The translations under genes were made by a program, and so were the position numbers. Under the pieces are notes generated by a model that made no database searches, was not told where the DNA came from, and saw only the letters and a program-made list of their open reading frames with translations. Shown piece after piece: positions 53,919 to 62,711 of a stretch of 64,000 nucleotides of DNA. The DNA is from PRS1 sp965250265 (GTDB lineage Bacteria > Bacteroidota > Bacteroidia > Flavobacteriales > Flavobacteriaceae): positions 663,163 to 727,162 of the forward strand of contig CBDFNO010000014.1 in NCBI GenBank assembly GCA_965250265.1. Direction: 5' to 3'. The stretch's first letter is position 1; each line of letters begins with the position of its first letter.

Positions 53919-55361
53919 TTACTCTAAACTCCACCCTTTTCTATAGGTTCTTTTAACAAATTGGTTGGCAGGTTCAAAATTAGTTATTTTCATATTTATA
54001 CCATCCCAAAGTAGCTTTTTACGCCCTGGATATTCAAATCGGTTACCACTTTTTTCTCTTAAATTATAACTCCTAATCGCTAAGTTCCCCATTAAAATTG
54101 ACTCAGTTAATGGACCAGCAAAATCAAAAGAAGATGTTAATGCTTTATGTTCGTCACTTCCAAATCCAGCTTTACAAGCATTTACCCAATGTATTTGATG
54201 TCCATTTTCAGGTAAATCTTCTGCATTTGGCACAACTTTAGGTTCTATAAATTCTCCAGAATTCAAATATATTTTAGGATTTCTTGCATAAGTTCCACAA
54301 GTCATAATTCCTTTACTACCAATCATTATTACACCGTTGGAGCTATCGTTATCTCCGAGAGGATGATCTGCTGGAATTAAGTCTGGGTGGAAAGGTCGTA
54401 ATCCACCGTCCGTCCAAGTTAGTTTAACTTCTGAAGTGTTTTTGGCACTGGCAGGAAATTTCAGTTGCGTTCTAGATGAAGGAGGACAAGATTCAGGATA
54501 ATAATCAGCAGTCCAATCTTTTGTAAATACGGCACCAACACTACTTTCAACTTCGGTAGGATATCCAAGACCTAAAACTCTATATGGAGGATCCATTAAA
54601 TGGCAAGCCATATCTCCTAAAGCTCCTGTACCAAAATTCCACCAACCTCTCCATTTGAATGGGTGATATAGTGGATGGTAATCTTTGTATTCAGCAGGAC
54701 CAATCCAGTTGTCCCAAGCCAAACCATCTATCATTGTTGTTTTTTCAGTTGGAGCAGGGAACCCTTGAGGCCAAACGGGTCTGTTTGTCCACACTTGAAC
54801 CTCACTTACAGTTCCAATAACACCTTCATCAAACCATTTAATCATTGTTTGAACTGCGGCACTAGAAGCACCTTGATTACCCATTTGAGTCACAATTTTA
54901 TGCTTTTCGGTAGCATTTGTGAGAACGCGAGCTTCATAAATATTATGAGTCAATGGTTTTTGAACATATACATGTTTGCCCAATTGCATTGCGCTATGAG
55001 CAATAATGGCGTGAGTATGATCAGGAGTGGACACCGTTATAGCATCTATATCTTTCATGCTGTCCAGTAATTTTCTATAATCTTTAAACTTTTTAGCATT
55101 TGGAAATTTTTTAAAAGCTTTGGATGCCATGTTCCAATCAACATCGCAAATAGCAGCAATATTCGATGCTCCGTTATTCCATACATTTACGGCATCACTA
55201 TATCCTTTGCCTCCTCCTCCCATTATAGCAACATTCAATTGATCACTTGGTGCAATAAACCCTCTACCCATAACATGTCTAGGAATTATTGAAATTCCAG
55301 CAACTGTTAAAGCAGTCTTTTTAATAAAACTTCTTCTGCTTGATGTGTCTTTATTATTCAT
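53919..55361 (-). CDS. Gfo/Idh/MocA-family oxidoreductase, Tat-exported
   Basis: A 480-residue NAD(P)-dependent sugar oxidoreductase. The N-terminus carries a twin-arginine signal (SSRRSFIKKTALTVAG), so it is exported folded with its cofactor. The Rossmann motif follows (LNVAIMGGGGKGYS), then the family EKP-like segment VQKPLTHNIYEA and the HLMDPPYRVLG region. Such enzymes oxidise or reduce sugars and related compounds, often at C3. It is the last gene of the minus-strand cluster, 11 bases after the TIM-barrel gene. A reductase or dehydrogenase step in 3-keto-sugar metabolism is the likely role, by context. Confidence 0.9.
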   Translation of the reverse strand: MNNKDTSSRRSFIKKTALTVAGISIIPRHVMGRGFIAPSDQLNVAIMGGGGKGYSDAVNVWNNGASNIAAICDVDWNMASKAFKKFPNAKKFKDYRKLLDSMKDIDAITVSTPDHTHAIIAHSAMQLGKHVYVQKPLTHNIYEARVLTNATEKHKIVTQMGNQGASSAAVQTMIKWFDEGVIGTVSEVQVWTNRPVWPQGFPAPTEKTTMIDGLAWDNWIGPAEYKDYHPLYHPFKWRGWWNFGTGALGDMACHLMDPPYRVLGLGYPTEVESSVGAVFTKDWTADYYPESCPPSSRTQLKFPASAKNTSEVKLTWTDGGLRPFHPDLIPADHPLGDNDSSNGVIMIGSKGIMTCGTYARNPKIYLNSGEFIEPKVVPNAEDLPENGHQIHWVNACKAGFGSDEHKALTSSFDFAGPLTESILMGNLAIRSYNLREKSGNRFEYPGRKKLLWDGINMKITNFEPANQFVKRTYRKGWSLE

Positions 55362-55372
55362 TTGTATAGTTT

Positions 55373-56290
55373 TTAGAAATCGTCTGATTTTTTATAGGCT
55401 TCAATAACGGCTAATTCACCGACCTTACCATCTATGGAATTACCATGCTCCATCCCAAGGATGCCATTAAATCCTCTGCTATGAATGTATTTGAATATGT
55501 TGGTGAAATTAATTTCACCTGTTGTGGGTTCATTCCTGCCTGGATTGTCGCCAATTTGGAAATAGGCTATTTCGTCCCAACAAGTTTCAATATTTGGTAT
55601 TAAATTACCTTCCTGAATTTGTTGGTGGTAAATATCGAAAAGGATTTTGCACGAAGGCGAATTCACAGCTTTACATATTTGATAGGCTTGAGGAGATTTA
55701 TTTAAAAACATTCCTGGATGATTTCTAAAATTTAATGGTTCCAATACCATTGTCAATTCATGTGGTTCTAAAATATCAGAAGCCATTTTAAGTACTTCAA
55801 TAACATTTGCAGTTTGATAATCATTATCTTGCCTTAAATCTACATAACCAGGAACAACAGTCATCCATTTGGCATTAACACGTTTTGCAACTTCAACCGA
55901 ATTTTTGATGTCCTCCAAGAATTCATCTCGATACACTTTTCCACCTGACGTTAAATTTGGTTCTTGCCAATAGATTTTATGAGCTACAAAAACACCCATT
56001 TCCATACTGTTATCTTGCATTTTTTTAGCAATGGACTCTTGAGTTTTAATCGACCGGTTACGCATTCCGTTATCTTCAAAAGCACTAAAGCCGCGATCAG
56101 CCATAAATTGAAGCTGGTCTAAAATATCTACGCCAGCATGATGCTTAAACATACCTTCATGAGGTGCATATTTTAGCTTGAATTTAGATTGATTGAATGT
56201 TTTACTAATGCCAGAAATGGCATTAAGTGAAGTTGCAGACAAGGCTACAGTCGTTAAAATGCTTTTTTGAACAAAATTTCGTCTATTCAT
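55373..56290 (-). CDS. Hydroxypyruvate isomerase-like TIM-barrel protein, Tat-exported
   Basis: A 305-residue protein of the xylose isomerase-like TIM-barrel (AP endonuclease 2) superfamily with a twin-arginine signal (NRRNFVQKSILTTVALS). Metal-binding acids appear at strand ends: VLEPLNFRNHPG (Glu), LFDIYHQQIQEG (Asp and His) and GILGMEHGNS (Glu), the pattern of sugar isomerases and epimerases. Export makes cytoplasmic hydroxypyruvate isomerase activity unlikely, so it more probably isomerises, epimerises or eliminates on a 3-keto sugar. It lies 17 bases after the DUF1080 gene. Confidence 0.85.
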   Translation of the reverse strand: MNRRNFVQKSILTTVALSATSLNAISGISKTFNQSKFKLKYAPHEGMFKHHAGVDILDQLQFMADRGFSAFEDNGMRNRSIKTQESIAKKMQDNSMEMGVFVAHKIYWQEPNLTSGGKVYRDEFLEDIKNSVEVAKRVNAKWMTVVPGYVDLRQDNDYQTANVIEVLKMASDILEPHELTMVLEPLNFRNHPGMFLNKSPQAYQICKAVNSPSCKILFDIYHQQIQEGNLIPNIETCWDEIAYFQIGDNPGRNEPTTGEINFTNIFKYIHSRGFNGILGMEHGNSIDGKVGELAVIEAYKKSDDF

Positions 56291-56307
56291 TTAATATTTA
56301 ATAAATG

Positions 56308-57099
56308 CTAATAGTTTAATTCTAATAATTCAATATTACGAAATTCAACAGGATGACTTTCACTTTGCAATGAAATATATCCATTCTTTAATATCTCTCC
56401 ATCTCTGGACGGCAAGGTATTATACTCGCCACCAATTTGTGGCTTTGAATATGAGAGAACTAAAGTCCCATTAATTGTATGAGAAATGATAGAATCTTTG
56501 ACAACTAAAACCTCTAAATTCACCCATTGGTTTCCATAAAAGGTTTTAGATGAAGAATTAATACAGTGATCTGTAATTAATTCATTATTCATTTCTACAT
56601 GTGTGCCTGGAGTACATAAATTACCTGTTGGTCGTTCTTTATTGCTGTCAATGCCACCTAATAATTGAACCTCAATTGAGATGGGAAAATCCTGATCAAT
56701 TTCCATACTCTTTGGTGATTGAGAATGAACCATTACACCACTATTCCGTTTTGCCCAACCTTCGCCACCATTTATTTGTTCTCCTACAAAGCGATATTGT
56801 AGTTTTAACTTATAACTTGAAAACGGGTTTTTGTAAAATATATGACCATAAGAAGCATCGAAATTTTGATACTTATCATAAGATACTTTTAGCACGCCAT
56901 CTTCAACTCGAAAAGTATTATTAACATTTTCGTTAAGAGGATATCCCTTAATTTTTACAACCCAATCATTTAAATCTTTTCCATTAAATAACTGAACCCA
57001 TTCTTTTTCAACTATAGTTAGATTTTTTTCTTTTTTTTGACAGCTATAAAGGAATAGTACGCATATAACTAAAAAGAATAAATTCGAAAAAGAATTCAT
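56308..57099 (-). CDS. DUF1080 / 3-keto-disaccharide hydrolase-like lipoprotein
   Basis: A 263-residue lipoprotein (FFLVICVLFLYSC, Cys20) of the DUF1080 (concanavalin-like jelly roll) family. The usual opening WVQLFNGKDLNDWVVK and strand segments SYKLKLQYRF, NSGVMVHSQ, SIEVQLLGG and GYISLQSESHPVEFRNIEL are present. Members of this family cleave 3-keto-disaccharides made by C3 dehydrogenases. The neighbouring GMC oxidoreductase supplies such an activity in principle, so this protein is the candidate hydrolase of the cluster. It is 9 bases downstream of the small GMC partner gene. Confidence 0.9.
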   Translation of the reverse strand: MNSFSNLFFLVICVLFLYSCQKKEKNLTIVEKEWVQLFNGKDLNDWVVKIKGYPLNENVNNTFRVEDGVLKVSYDKYQNFDASYGHIFYKNPFSSYKLKLQYRFVGEQINGGEGWAKRNSGVMVHSQSPKSMEIDQDFPISIEVQLLGGIDSNKERPTGNLCTPGTHVEMNNELITDHCINSSSKTFYGNQWVNLEVLVVKDSIISHTINGTLVLSYSKPQIGGEYNTLPSRDGEILKNGYISLQSESHPVEFRNIELLELNY

Positions 57100-57108
57100 A
57101 ACTAAAAA

Positions 57109-57696
57109 TTATAAAGACCAAGCCTTTCCACCTGTTAACTCTTGTAAATCTCCGCAATAAGCAGCTCCAGGAACCGGGTCGTATGCTAAGATAGTTTCAC
57201 CAACGGTTTCACTTACTCTATAACCATAAATAGTCATCCCTTTAATGCTATTTAAAAGTTGTGATGCAGTCATTTTAGTTGGATCATCAGATGGTGCCTC
57301 TTCTTTAGGTAACTTCATATGAGTATCTAAAAGAGCCATATAATTCTCGGAGCTAACCTTACTTATATCTTCATTATACTCTGTTTTTATTAGAACAATT
57401 AAATTGTCATATGCAGTTATTAATTTGACTTGCTCTTCCAAGTCCATAACTTCATTTGCATACTTATCTATAAACTCAGGAACATTAACCTCTGATGCAG
57501 AAGGTGTATCATCGGTTTTAGGTAAAATCACATCAACGATACCTTTTAAAACAACTCCTTGTTCTTCTGATAAAAAAACGGGAGTCCAAGTCGTAACATC
57601 ACTAGTGCAACTTTGTAATAAGCTAAACAATGAGGGAGTTGCTATAACGAACCCAGCCGAAAGGCCTATATTTTTTAATGCTTCTCTTCTTTTCAT
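57109..57696 (-). CDS. Gluconate 2-dehydrogenase subunit 3-like protein, Tat signal
   Basis: A 195-residue partner of a GMC dehydrogenase. It starts MKRREALKNIGLSAGFVIATP, a twin-arginine-type signal, and has the family features LSEEQGVVLKGIVDVILPKTDDTPSASEVNVPEFID and a Gly-rich C-terminus ending GGKAWSL. In membrane-bound gluconate and fructose dehydrogenases the small subunit carries the export signal for the flavoprotein, which has none. The same arrangement holds here: it is 10 bases downstream of the GMC gene, whose product lacks a signal peptide. The Cys in LLQSC could be a lipid site. Confidence 0.88.
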   Translation of the reverse strand: MKRREALKNIGLSAGFVIATPSLFSLLQSCTSDVTTWTPVFLSEEQGVVLKGIVDVILPKTDDTPSASEVNVPEFIDKYANEVMDLEEQVKLITAYDNLIVLIKTEYNEDISKVSSENYMALLDTHMKLPKEEAPSDDPTKMTASQLLNSIKGMTIYGYRVSETVGETILAYDPVPGAAYCGDLQELTGGKAWSL

Positions 57697-57706
57697 GATT
57701 TAATTT

Positions 57707-59428
57707 TTATGAGTTCGATTTTTTAAATTCTTCTGCAGCATGATTTGCCGCTCTTGCCGTAAAAGCCATATAAGTTAGCGATGGGTTTTGACATCCTGCT
57801 GAAGTCATGAATGAACCATCTGTAATATAAACATTTTTACAAGCATGTATTTGATTATATTCATTAAGAACAGATGTTTTGGGGTCACGTCCCATTCTGG
57901 CAGTTCCCATTTCATGAATACCATTCCCCATGGCTCTACCCTCCACATTGTCATGACCGCGAACGTTTTTAAATCCCGCCGCTTCCAGCATTTTAACTGC
58001 TTCAGCTTGCATGTCTATTCGCATGGCTAATTCATTTTCTCCAAAATCGGCATCAAAAGTAACTGTTGGCAATCCCCAATCATCCTTTTTTTCATAATTT
58101 AGGTACATACGGTTACTGTGGTCTGGCAATGTTTCTCCAAACGCTGTTAAGCCAACTCCCCAAGTACCTGGTTTTAAGATTTCTTCTTTTAATTTTGGGC
58201 CGTATTTTAGTTCAGCGACTAACTCAGTTCCTGCTCCTCGTCCTGCACCGCCTTGGTATCCAAAACCTCTAATATAATTTTTGGTATCTGAATCGCCTCC
58301 TAAATTTTTGAAACGTGGGATATATATTCCTCCAGGGCGCCGTCCTTTATTATACTTATCTTCAAACCCATCTGCCTGTGCTCTTGCACCAACATGAAAA
58401 TGATGATCCATGAGATTATGACCTAATTCACCACTATCATTCCCTAATCCATTTGGAAATCTTTCAGATTTTGATTGCATTAAAATAGAAGTTGAGGCTA
58501 TTGCAGAAGCACATAAGAAAATAATTTTTGCATTAAAAACATGTGTCTCCTTGGTTTCGGTATCAATGACTTTAACTCCTGTAGCTTTTTCGGATTTTTC
58601 ATCATAAATAACTTCATGTACAATTGAAAACGGTCTTAAGGTCATATTGCCAGTTGCTTCTGCTGCTGGTAAGGTTGACGAGTTACTGCTAAAATAAGCA
58701 CCAAATGGACAACCACGCATACATCTGTTTCTATATTGACACGTACTTCTTCCTAAACCAGGTTTTGTGCCTTCTGTAATATGTGCGACACGACCTAGGG
58801 TAATTACTCTGCCATTTAACTTTTCTGCAACTTTTTCTTTAAGAACTTCTTCAACACAATTCATTTCCATTGGTTTTAAGAACTCACCATCTGGCAATTG
58901 TGCTAGTCCTAGATTTTCTCCAGACACTCCAATGTATTCTTCAACTTTACTATACCAAGGTGCAATATCTTTATAGCGAACAGGCCAATCAACAGCAATA
59001 CCATCTTTTTTGTTAGCTTCAAAATCAAGATCACTTAATCTATAACTATGTCTTCCCCACATTAATGACCGACCGCCAACATGATATCCTCTAATCCAAT
59101 CAAAACGTCTATCCTCATTGTATGGATGTTTTATGTCGTCTACAAAAAAATGTTGACGAGCTTCAGTAGTTACATAACCAGTACGATGTTGTTTTGATTT
59201 GCGTTCTCTAGTTTCTCTAGATGCTCTTCCTGCATTTGGTAAGTCCCATGGATCTAGATGCATTGTTGGATAGTCCTTTACATGTTCAATCATTCTACCA
59301 CGTTCTAACACTAGTGTCTTCAAACCATTTTCACATAATTCCTTGGCTGCCCATCCACCAGAAATTCCTGTGCCTATAACTATTGCATCATATTCTTCTT
59401 CAATTGAATTTAAATAGTTGTTATTCAT
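57707..59428 (-). CDS. GMC-family FAD-dependent sugar dehydrogenase (large subunit)
   Basis: A 573-residue flavoprotein. The FAD motif AIVIGTGISGG lies at residues 15-25, the catalytic His505 is in GIHEMGTARMG and Asn548 in CQNPSLTY, as in glucose-methanol-choline oxidoreductases. A cysteine set Cys230-x5-Cys236-x3-Cys240 (CQYRNRCMRGC) is of the kind that holds an iron-sulfur cluster in FAD-glucose dehydrogenases. There is no signal peptide, so it is probably exported together with the Tat-tagged subunit 3. It likely oxidises glycosides, possibly at C3, and passes electrons to the envelope chain. First gene of the minus-strand operon, divergent from the AraC-type regulator. Confidence 0.92.
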   Translation of the reverse strand: MNNNYLNSIEEEYDAIVIGTGISGGWAAKELCENGLKTLVLERGRMIEHVKDYPTMHLDPWDLPNAGRASRETRERKSKQHRTGYVTTEARQHFFVDDIKHPYNEDRRFDWIRGYHVGGRSLMWGRHSYRLSDLDFEANKKDGIAVDWPVRYKDIAPWYSKVEEYIGVSGENLGLAQLPDGEFLKPMEMNCVEEVLKEKVAEKLNGRVITLGRVAHITEGTKPGLGRSTCQYRNRCMRGCPFGAYFSSNSSTLPAAEATGNMTLRPFSIVHEVIYDEKSEKATGVKVIDTETKETHVFNAKIIFLCASAIASTSILMQSKSERFPNGLGNDSGELGHNLMDHHFHVGARAQADGFEDKYNKGRRPGGIYIPRFKNLGGDSDTKNYIRGFGYQGGAGRGAGTELVAELKYGPKLKEEILKPGTWGVGLTAFGETLPDHSNRMYLNYEKKDDWGLPTVTFDADFGENELAMRIDMQAEAVKMLEAAGFKNVRGHDNVEGRAMGNGIHEMGTARMGRDPKTSVLNEYNQIHACKNVYITDGSFMTSAGCQNPSLTYMAFTARAANHAAEEFKKSNS

Positions 59429-59440
59429 TATTGTATATGT

Positions 59441-59476
59441 TTTGAGTTTATTTTAAAAATGATGAAAATATATTTG
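59441..59476 (+). promoter_or_regulatory. Probable promoter of the AraC-type regulator
   Basis: TTTG at 59441-59444 and TATATTTG at 59469-59476 (matching TAnnTTTG) lie 24 bases apart, slightly over the usual spacing. They lie about 64 bases before the GTG start at 59540 in the 81-base region divergent from the GMC operon. Confidence 0.45.
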
Positions 59477-59539
59477 TAGAATTCTTCATTTCTCGCCAAA
59501 TTAATTAATTTGCGTTGTTATAATGTTCAATTTTTTTCA

Positions 59540-60565
59540 GTGAAGATAAATATACAAAAAATAGCGCCTTTTAAAGCAGATGGAATGGTTTATCATGCAG
59601 ATACTTGTTTGCCTCTTGTAGATGCAGTCGAAAGAAAGAAATTAAAGTTTAAAGCCTTAGCCCGATATACCTATCCTGGAGACAGGCTTAATGAGGACAC
59701 ACATGGCTTAAATAGTGTTGGTTATTGGGATGCAAATGAGCCTCAAGATTGGGGCTTAGATTGGCATAGAAATGAAGGCATTGAAATACACTTTCTGGAA
59801 TCTGGTACGATGCCTTATGCTCAAGGAAATATGGAAATGGAATTGCTTCCAAATTATTTAACCATTACAAGACCTTGGGAAGCTCATAAAGTAGGAAATC
59901 CCGAAATTGGAATGGGTAAATTTTATTGGGTAATTCTTGATCTGGGAGTGAGACGACCTCATCAAAATTGGGTTTGGCCAGATTGGATTATGCTGGCGCC
60001 AAAAGATCTTCAAAGACTCACGACTATATTAAGACAGAATGAAAAAGTACTTTGGAAGACAAATAAGCTAATAAGAGATTGTTTCCAAAGAATTGGAAAG
60101 GCTGTGGATACTGATACAGATGGAAGTAATTCTTCTAGAATAAGATTATTAATCAACTATTTACTGATATTGCTTTTAGATTTGTTGAATTCCGAAAAAG
60201 TAGAACTTGATGAGCAACTTATAGATAGTTCCAGAAGTGTAAAATTATTTTTAAAAGAATTGGGGGAAAATCTTTCTGAAGCTTGGACAATAGAAGATAT
60301 GTCGAAATCTGCTAGTGTTGGACTTACTAGATTCACATACCATTGTAAGCAGCTAACAAATTTAACACCCATGCGTTATTTGATGATGAAAAGATTAGAA
60401 ATGTCAAAACAAATTCTAATTGAAAAAGAAGATTTAAGTGTTGCAGAAGTAGCTTTTAGCTGTGGATTTTCCACAAGTCAATATTTTTCTACAGTGTTTA
60501 AAAAACATGAAAATTGCACACCTTTAGAATACCGCCAAAAGCATATGGTTTTGAATGCTTACTAG
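59540..60565 (+). CDS. AraC-family transcriptional regulator
   Basis: A regulator of about 341 residues with an N-terminal cupin-like ligand domain (FLESGTMPYAQGNMEMELLPNYLTITRPWEAHKVG) and a C-terminal AraC double helix-turn-helix (about 245-340 of the mature count: WTIEDMSKSASVGLTRFTYHCKQLTNLTPMRYLMMKRLE, then SVAEVAFSCGFSTSQYFSTVFKKHENCTPLEYRQ). No ATG precedes residue Met26 of the longest frame. TTG at 59510 and GTG at 59540 are the candidates, and GTG 59540 is preferred because it follows the AT-rich leader and avoids a poorly formed N-terminus. It diverges from the GMC operon and probably activates it in response to a sugar. Confidence 0.88.
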   Translation: MKINIQKIAPFKADGMVYHADTCLPLVDAVERKKLKFKALARYTYPGDRLNEDTHGLNSVGYWDANEPQDWGLDWHRNEGIEIHFLESGTMPYAQGNMEMELLPNYLTITRPWEAHKVGNPEIGMGKFYWVILDLGVRRPHQNWVWPDWIMLAPKDLQRLTTILRQNEKVLWKTNKLIRDCFQRIGKAVDTDTDGSNSSRIRLLINYLLILLLDLLNSEKVELDEQLIDSSRSVKLFLKELGENLSEAWTIEDMSKSASVGLTRFTYHCKQLTNLTPMRYLMMKRLEMSKQILIEKEDLSVAEVAFSCGFSTSQYFSTVFKKHENCTPLEYRQKHMVLNAY

Positions 60566-60677
60566 TATAATACAGTTCTTCACTGTTTAAATTCTTTCAC
60601 TGAATAATAATAAACAAGATTCATTGTTTGTTTTTTTATTTTTCACCATGTTTAACACATAATTATACCCAGTTAAG

Positions 60678-61667
60678 ATGAAAAATAATTTCTTAGTTAA
60701 GACTCTTGTGATTTTTTCGTTTGCATTTATAATAATTGGATTTACTTCCTGTAAATTTGGTGAAGAGAAAAAAGACGAAGAACCAATACAAGAAGAATCA
60801 GTTAAAAAAGAGACTCCATTTTTTAAATTATCATTGGCGCAATGGTCAATGCACAAAATGATACTTAATGATAATATGAGTCCGTACGATTTTGCGAAAA
60901 AAGCCAATGAATGGGGCTTTGAAGGGATTGAATATGTAAGTCAACTATACTCCAAAGAATTAGAAAAATATGATTCTATAGAGGAAGGGATGAAGGCCTT
61001 TGTGGAACGGTCGAAACAAGAAAGTGAAGCAGCAGGAGTGACAAATGTTTTAATTATGGTAGATCGCGAAGGTGATTTAGCAAATCCTGATGAAGCTAAG
61101 CGTGATCAAGCTGTGGAGAATCATAAAAAATGGGTGGACGCTGCTGCCGAATTAGGGTGTCATGCCATTCGTGTTAATACGAGTGGAACCAATGATCCAG
61201 CTTTGTATTTAGCTTCAGCGCAGGATGGATTGCGAAAATTAGCGCAATATGCAGCTAAAAAAAATATTAATGTAATTGTTGAGAATCATGGTGGATTATC
61301 ATCAGATGCACCAAAGTTAGTAGAGGTTATTAAAGCAGTTAATTTACCTAATTGCGGGACTCTTCCTGATTTCGGAAATTGGTGTATTGAATATGGTGAT
61401 GGTGGATGTGCAGTGGAGTATCCAGATATGTATGATGGATTAGAAAAATTAATGACAGTTGCAAAAGCTGTAAGTGCAAAATCACATGACTTTGACGAAC
61501 AAGGAAATGAAACAAAAAAGGATTATGTTAGAATGCTTCAAATTGTTAAAGATGCTGGTTATTTCGGATATATTGGTGTAGAATATGAAGGAGGTATATT
61601 AAGTGAGACCGAAGGTATTATTGCTACACGAGATTTATTAATAAATGCTTCTAAAAAAGTAAAGTAG
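60678..61667 (+). CDS. Sugar isomerase/epimerase-like TIM-barrel lipoprotein (copy 1)
   Basis: A 329-residue lipoprotein (FIIIGFTSC, Cys near 26) with an acidic linker (EEKKDEEPIQEES) and a xylose isomerase-like TIM barrel (about 45-325): LSLAQWSMHKMIL, GFEGIEYVSQLYS, VIVENHGGLSSDAPK with Glu as metal ligand, GTLPDFGNW with Asp, KSHDFDE with His and Asp, and GYIGVEYEGG with Glu. These acids and His form the divalent-metal site of the superfamily. Surface or periplasmic location fits work on imported or 3-keto sugars. A paralogue of nearly the same length follows 29 bases later. Confidence 0.85.
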   Translation: MKNNFLVKTLVIFSFAFIIIGFTSCKFGEEKKDEEPIQEESVKKETPFFKLSLAQWSMHKMILNDNMSPYDFAKKANEWGFEGIEYVSQLYSKELEKYDSIEEGMKAFVERSKQESEAAGVTNVLIMVDREGDLANPDEAKRDQAVENHKKWVDAAAELGCHAIRVNTSGTNDPALYLASAQDGLRKLAQYAAKKNINVIVENHGGLSSDAPKLVEVIKAVNLPNCGTLPDFGNWCIEYGDGGCAVEYPDMYDGLEKLMTVAKAVSAKSHDFDEQGNETKKDYVRMLQIVKDAGYFGYIGVEYEGGILSETEGIIATRDLLINASKKVK

Positions 61668-61696
61668 TATAAAAATTAATACATAATTAATTATTT

Positions 61697-62695
61697 ATGA
61701 AAACAATAGTAAAACCCATTTATTGGTTACTAATTGCCTCATTAGTGTTTTTTACTTCATGTAAAAATTCAGAAAAGATAAAGGAAGAAGTTATCGAAGA
61801 AACTTCAGCACAAGAGCGTGAAGCTCAAGAATCAATTTTTAAATTATCGTTAGCACAATGGTCAATGCATAAAATGATTATGGACGGTAGTGTGAGTCCA
61901 TTTGATTTTGCTAAAAAAGCTAAAGCTTGGGGTTTCGATGGTTTAGAATATGTAAGCCAATTATACTCCGCGGAAATGGAAAAGTATGATTCTGAGAAGG
62001 AAGGTATGAAAGCCTTAATTGCACAGCTAAAAAAAGAAAGTGATGCGGCTGAGATTGCAAATCTTCTTATTATGGTTGATGGTGAAGGTGATCTTGCAGA
62101 TCCTGATGAAGCAGCAAGAAATAAAGCTGTCGATAACCATAAAAAATGGGTGGACGCAGCAGCAGAATTAGGTTGCCATTCCATACGTGTAAATACTTTC
62201 GGAACAAATGACCCAGAAATTTGGGATGCAGCAGTTCAAGATGGACTTAAGAAATTATCGGAATATGCTGTAACAAAAAACATAAATGTTTTGGTTGAAA
62301 ACCATGGTTGGTTGTCTTCAGATGCACCGAGGGTAATGAAAGCCATTAAAGGTGTAAATATGTCAAACTGTGGCACATTACCAGATTTTGGAAATTGGTG
62401 TGTTAAACGTGAAGAAGGTACAAAATGGGGAGCTTGTCTAGAGGAATATCCTGATATGTACCAGGGTATTCAATTAATGATGCCTGCTGCCAAAGCTGTA
62501 AGCGCTAAATCGTACGATTTTGATGAAGACGGAAATGAAACGAAGATCGATTATTATAAAATGCTTCAAATAGTTAAAGATGCAGGATATACAGGTTATA
62601 TTGGTGTTGAATATGAAGGAAGCAGATTAAACGAAGAAGAAGGTATAATAGCTACAAAAGAATTGATAATTAAAGCTGCTAAAAAATTAAACTAA
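61697..62695 (+). CDS. Sugar isomerase/epimerase-like TIM-barrel lipoprotein (copy 2)
   Basis: A 332-residue lipoprotein (IASLVFFTSC) very similar to the preceding gene: LSLAQWSMHKMIM, WGFDGLEYVSQLYSAEMEKYDS, NVLVENHGWLSSDAPR, GTLPDFGNWC and IGVEYEGSR. Differences include HGW for HGG at the metal-binding strand, KSYDFDE where copy 1 reads KSHDFDE, and an inserted KREEGTKWGACLE segment near residue 236. The changes at and near the probable active site suggest a different substrate rather than a simple dose effect. It precedes the MFS gene by 16 bases and belongs to the same operon. Confidence 0.85.
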   Translation: MKTIVKPIYWLLIASLVFFTSCKNSEKIKEEVIEETSAQEREAQESIFKLSLAQWSMHKMIMDGSVSPFDFAKKAKAWGFDGLEYVSQLYSAEMEKYDSEKEGMKALIAQLKKESDAAEIANLLIMVDGEGDLADPDEAARNKAVDNHKKWVDAAAELGCHSIRVNTFGTNDPEIWDAAVQDGLKKLSEYAVTKNINVLVENHGWLSSDAPRVMKAIKGVNMSNCGTLPDFGNWCVKREEGTKWGACLEEYPDMYQGIQLMMPAAKAVSAKSYDFDEDGNETKIDYYKMLQIVKDAGYTGYIGVEYEGSRLNEEEGIIATKELIIKAAKKLN

Positions 62696-62711
62696 TAAAA
62701 CATACTAACTA

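Noticed and set aside
53890..53940. Possible terminator between azurin and the Gfo/Idh gene (AAAAGGGG ... CCACCCTTTT)
   Set aside because: The arms pair imperfectly, the loop is long and one arm lies inside the end of the minus-strand coding sequence. It may still slow transcription, but it is not a clear hairpin.
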